Shown here one piece after another: positions 59,591 through 64,000 of a DNA stretch of 64,000 nucleotides (position 1 is the first letter of the stretch; each line of letters starts with the position of its first letter). The notes beneath the pieces were generated by a model. It was given only the letters and a program-made list of their open reading frames with translations, ran no database searches and was not told the DNA's origin. A program made the translations under genes and the position numbers. The stretch is taken from contig SJOL01006495.1 of assembly GCA_004794785.1 (NCBI GenBank), positions 575,050 to 639,049 on the forward strand, given 5' to 3'. Source of the stretch: Opisthorchis felineus. Its lineage: Eukaryota > Platyhelminthes > Trematoda > Opisthorchiida > Opisthorchiidae.

Positions 59591-61679
59591 CTTTTAGGAG
59601 CATTTCGAACGTAATCCATATTACGCCGGGGGTCACGGTCAATCGCTGCGTGGTCGAAGTGTGTGGTTACTGGCGCCGAGGTATTCTAATCCGCTCTATC
59701 TCGAGGGAAGTCAGACACGCATCCGAAAATACACTAATGCTGCCACCAGGATAAAACACCTTGCTGTCCTCACACTCCTCTAGCAGCGGACATTATGACT
59801 TTACTTGCAGGCTGTCACGTAGTGCATTTAATTGCGGCAAGGAGTTTTGCTATTTTTGTGCGTCTGCTCGCCATTAGCTTGTCTGATGAGGCTAAAACAG
59901 AACGTATAAATTTTCCAGTCAGCACAGCTGTCAGGATTATCGCAGCACATAGACTCAGTCCCCACGAGAAAATAGCAACTTTAGGTTGTGACGTGTAATT
60001 TCAGATCAGACTGTGAGACACTATATGTCGGTTGAACGGTACGGTAGTTATTTGCCTAAGAAAAATGAATAATACCACAACCGGTGGACGGAACGAAGGT
60101 AATGGAACTAACTGTTCACATGGTGCGTCCCAGTTGATCGGAAGCTGCACCCGGCTTATATTGAGAAACCTGGTTGCTCTCCAAAAAATTGAGCACATAT
60201 AGACGACCGGATTCTACAAAGCTTCGACATCCACTCAACATAGCACATAGGTCTGCGAAATCTATTCAGTCAGATCGATAAGGACCGTTACCACACTTGA
60301 TAGACCTCCGCTTATGCCAACCTCTATTTGAGGGCCTCATACACCACATTCACACTTTTTCCGCTCCCGTTTGTTTCACATTTAATCCACATAAACAAGT
60401 GAAGCAACCTATCCGCGCCGTAAAGGAGAAGGAATCCCAACCATCGTGTTTGGCAAGTTCGTGCCGCCAACCTTACAAAGGATTACACCCATAACATATC
60501 GAACATTTATTTCAAAAGTACGATGAAGCGGAGAGAGGCCAAACCGCAATGTACGTCAACAAATCGGCACAAAAAGCAGTTAAAAGCGACCGCAGCAATC
60601 CGATGGTCCCGACGACAGAATTTACTCACTGTAGTGCACGGATAGCTGATACCGTATGTGCTTCGGAGTTTCAGTGAAACTTTGTTTAGTTTTCAGATCC
60701 CACAATAGTTGGTTACGTCAGCCATTATGAAATACGAAAAAGGAAGGTTGCCGTGTTGCTACTGTCACTCTACTTGTATCCGAGTTGTGGCGACATTTTC
60801 AAGCAGTGAAGTAGTTTAAGTCAAGTAGTGAGTTAGGCGCTCTTCCATTATGTCACCATATCACCAGTTCCATTTACGTGGTCATTGTGACCAGACTTAG
60901 TTAGTCCGGTCAACACACACCAAAACATACAGTTCGCCCGTTCCACCTGCTTCCTCGTGCACAGATGAATGGCTAGGTGGTGGAAGAAATAATGTGGCAT
61001 TATCGACGAAAGTATTGACCACAATACCGTGAATCCTGCAACAGGGTTCGGTCGAAGATTCACCCGCATAGTGGAGGCTCCAAGGGCAAAATGTGTGAAG
61101 GTGTGGTTGAAAAAAGAATTAACTGCACATTGACTGAAATACCTGCATCTTTCCAGCAAAACACCATTTGAAGACGGAATGCCAACTGCGGATATGTTAA
61201 ACTTCTGAACAAACAGCGCGTAAATTTAGCCTGTTGGACGCACGAATATTACCATAAACTGCGAACCAGGGGACAAGATAGTCTATCGTAAACCATAACA
61301 GCACGACATGGAGAAAGTCAGTGTGTTGAACTGAACGATTGAAACTGTCGTGTGCATGAATCACAAAAGCAGCTAAATACCCCCAGAAGGGCAAGACGTT
61401 TCTTCCAAGATCTTCCAAGATATAAACGGGTAAAAATGAACTGCGTGGTCAGTCAAATACAGCCAGGTATAAGGAGTGAAAACAACATGAGAATCAACCA
61501 ACATCCGGCACTCATTCCAAAATACCTGTGTGAACTTCGACCATGCACTAGTCCGCTGCTGCCTTTCAGGTGGACACAAAACAGGTAACCACCGTTTGGA
61601 CAGTGAAATGCTCATAGATCCAAAAAGCGAAATAACATCCGGACCCTGTATAGACGTAATACACTACTAATAAGGTTGC
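59591..61679. other. No gene recognised
   Basis: Minus-strand frames at 60848-61159 and 61373-61615 (80-100 codons) carry possible donor sites but no identifiable domain. They could be exons of the SOS 5' half or chance. Confidence 0.35.
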
Positions 61680-61830
61680 TGAAAACTCCTCGACAGCTTG
61701 AAAACATCATAAACGAGAGATTCAGCTGGGTTCCAGGTGAGTCTCCCGTCAAGATCAAATTGGTGTGCACATGAGTGCATTTCGCTTATCCGAACCTTCT
61801 TCAACACCTGCCTGATGATCCGATACCGGA
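61680..61830 (-). repeat. Dispersed repeat HR, copy 4
   Basis: Minus strand contains ACCAATTTGATCTTGACG, GGAACCCAGCTGAATCTCTC and GTTTATGAT, matching copy 1 at 36.8 kb in order and spacing. No hammerhead core seen. Confidence 0.55.
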
Positions 61831-61889
61831 TATCAAAGATCCAAAGCTGTATGTCATTACGGGACTTATAGCTCTCGTACAACCCTGTC

Positions 61890-63030
61890 AGTCTTCTCTA
61901 TGCGTTGGATCTCTCAAAAGAACATGCTTTTGCTGGAGGCCCGTGATACATGTTCTCCACTCGCAACCACAAGCGATCTCGACGCATCATCCAACACCAC
62001 GTAAAACTGAATGTAGGCACAAACCGCGAGGTTTCGTGGGTCCAAAAGCCGAAGAAATGGAGAAAGTGAGAAATGCCGAAAACATCCGCAGGTCATCCAA
62101 ATTGATTACTTCTAAGGGTCCGCCGAAGTCTGTTGTCAAGAAAATTATCAACGATCACAAAAAATTCTGACATCCGGCGAAGGACCACGTGTGGACCGCT
62201 GGACAGACCACATCGAAAAACAATTTATTTGACCATATGCCAATTCCCACCTGGGATGTCGGCCTGTAACGGGAAAGTGGAGTGAAAAATGGAGCCCTCC
62301 TCAGTCTCGGAAATGTCCAAGTGTATACCCTTACTCAAGCGTCATCGTACTCCTGGTCCCGGTGGCCATCCACCCGTTATGTTCAGAGACGGCTGTGAAT
62401 TCCTGAATAGGTGCTTGTCCAACCTATTCGCGTCCACATGGGAGAAAGAGACAATCCTAGACAACTGACTCCCGCTGTAACGAGGCCTATGGGGTCACTG
62501 AATGTTCATCGTCTGACGGCGGTATGCGAAAATTCACCCGTCGACATCAGTCAGGATATCGACCGAATAGAGACTATCAACAACATCTTCTCATTCCGTC
62601 AGCCGACAGAGCAGTGCCGTATGTAGAAACGACCTCAAGGGTGCCTCCAGTTCTATGGATCCGCCAGTGCTTCTAAGCCTGCTTGCAAAACAAATGTCCC
62701 GGATGTTCGTGAACATAATCCGACCGTCATATTCAGACACTTCTGAGCGTGTAAGACCGTATGGAGATCCCTCCGAAAGTTTCCCAGCAAAAGGTAGTGT
62801 TCGGCAAAGACGTTCACTTTCTCCATTTATGTTTGAATTCGTCATGGATGATAATGACACAAAGGTTGGAACATCGTCAAAGCTCCGGTGTTCAAATCGT
62901 TGCTTGTGACGACTTTGTCGATCTGGAGTACGCATACGACATCGTCGAAATCCTTGAAAACGGAGACAAAGCACAAACGCTATCGAATGAAATGACCACC
63001 GTAATACTGTCTTTTTTCATGTGCCTTGCT
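61890..63030 (+). mobile_element. LINE family A, copy A6 (linker and RT, decayed)
   Basis: Linker RWISQKNMLLLEARD, KAEEMEKVRNAENIRRSSKL (about 62045-62105), KSVVKKIINDH. Then decayed fingers (around 62400-62620), FVNIIRPSYSDTSERVRPYG (about 62700), SLSPFMFEFVMDDND, and VQIVACDDFVDLEYAYDIV with EILENGDKAQTL (62890-62980). The catalytic YADD is YAYD. Several frame changes. Similarity ends near 63030. Confidence 0.75.
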
Positions 63031-63703
63031 TTGGGGGAACATGTGCCCCCCTATGTGCATGGCTAGGTAAGTTAGAAGTTATGGCGGCTAACTGATATCG
63101 GTGGCGTTTGTGCTGTCAGTTTCTTTCCAGTGCCTGATTGAGCATTTTGAGATACCAGTCTTAGTGGGCCTAATGGCTGGGATGTACGCAGCCGTTGGTA
63201 AATTTTCAATACAATGATACATATCTTGCTTGGGGAACGTGAAGAAGGAGGATGAAGACGAAGACAAACCGACATAGCATTTAGGACTACAGTCTATCAC
63301 ACTCAAGAAATTTGTCGTACAAATTTGGAGTGGCACTCCGAAGAGGAAGTGTTGAAAAATGACTATGTCATAAAGGGTGAGCAAAAGAAGCACACGCATA
63401 TATCGACAAGGACGACGACGGCATGCTGACTAATCAGACTGCCTCTTGAAGCTTGACTACACACTGTCATTAACGTTGTGTTTTCGCATCAATAATCAAC
63501 ATTTACAAATAATTTTGTGCACTCAATCAGGCGCCATTGTAAAACACTAAACGGTTTATTGGACTGCTTTCAGCCGAACAGCGAAGGCTCCTTTTGTGAG
63601 AGGGATTTCGAATTTTTCGGGTGTGCTCGTCTCCTGAAAGGAGTACCACTTTCCTAGTTACACTCATTGAGAATTATATGACAGACATAAATGCTACAAC
63701 ACC
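63031..63703. other. No gene recognised
   Basis: No supportable feature between the LINE copies. Confidence 0.4.
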
Positions 63704-64000
63704 GTCACGAAGAGACTGGACCTTACCGTGGTGTGACGGTTTGCGCACATCAGCGACCCATTGAGCTATACTGAGGGGTGTCCCCGCAACACTCACAGAG
63801 TCTCTCATACCAGGTTGGTCAATGGTTAGAGGTCTGACGAACACAGTCTCCTGAACCTCAAGGTTGGGGGTTGGGACATGTATGGCGACGTGTTCCGTAA
63901 AATTGGTAATGCATTTGCATTTCCTGCCAAACACCGCTGCCTTGCGGTTAGGCTTTTGAGCCAAAGGCTTTGGCTGAGGACCCTAATCGTCCTCCTGTCT
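63704..64000 (+). mobile_element. LINE 5' fragment, second copy (continues past window)
   Basis: Direct repeat of 8722-9041: shared CACGAAGAGACTGG, CTCATACCAGGTTGGTCAAT and GGTTAGAGGTCTGACGAAC. The last about 160 bases are open and read LKVGGWDMYGDVF, AFAFPAKHRCLAVRLLSQRL and a following TLIVLLS. This is less decayed than the 8.7 kb copy, so the full element probably continues beyond 64000. Confidence 0.6.

Noticed and set aside
61775..61890. Extension of LINE copy A6 upstream through NLLQHLP
   Set aside because: The resemblance to the family A linker is weak and the region aligns better, on the other strand, with the HR repeat.

Overview
The window looks like repeat-rich, gene-poor nuclear DNA of a parasitic flatworm. 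The best guess is a diphyllobothriid-type tapeworm such as Spirometra or a relative. This rests on the style of the LINE, Penelope-like and tRNA-derived elements, on long introns, and on the almost total absence of long open frames. There are no prokaryotic operons, no rRNA and no CRISPR array. The species assignment is inference.

One host gene is recognised, on the minus strand between about 54.1 and 42.2 kb: the 3' half of a Ras guanine-nucleotide exchange factor of the Son-of-sevenless (SOS) type. Four exons join in compatible phase: 54067-53561 (RasGEF catalytic core), 49851-49711 (end of the RasGEF domain), 46766-46436 (serine-rich) and 42891-42251 (three PPPLPPR SH3-binding motifs and the stop codon). 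Its introns carry decayed LINEs in the sense orientation. Exons for the N-terminal domains were not found and may lie beyond the window or among unrecognised sequence.

Most of the remaining recognisable sequence is mobile DNA. (1) A young Penelope-like element (PLE) at 13.17-15.53 kb has a clean reverse transcriptase plus GIY-YIG endonuclease frame. It has 169-bp inverted terminal arms differing at one base, a perfect 14-bp target duplication, and an assembly gap inside it. (2) Related debris includes a 171-bp end fragment with a 15-bp duplication at 9.3-9.5 kb, three short foldback elements made of inverted PLE ends at 5.5, 17.4 and 22.5 kb, and a decayed minus-strand PLE at 29.4-31.0 kb. 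(3) LINE family A is present as at least five pieces (9.6, 44-46, 48-49.6, 57.9 and 61.9 kb); family B lies at 10.9-12.8 kb and a CR1-like family at 3.3-4.0 kb. (4) A Ty3/gypsy reverse transcriptase remnant lies at 31.9-32.6 kb. (5) Several tRNA-derived SINE-like copies are scattered through the window. (6) A repeat family with copies at 36.8, 38.5, 40.7 and 61.7 kb carries, in two of the four, a hammerhead-ribozyme-like core.

The most interesting theme is that self-cleaving-RNA-like motifs recur in two unrelated settings. They occur in the PLE terminal repeats and their foldback derivatives (core CTGATGA, 6-bp stem II, GAAAC) and in the dispersed repeat at 38.7 kb (core, stem II, stem III and a UC cleavage dinucleotide). 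The short foldback elements flanked by PLE-like target duplications look like non-autonomous passengers of the PLE machinery. Long tracts between these features show nothing I can support and are stated as such.
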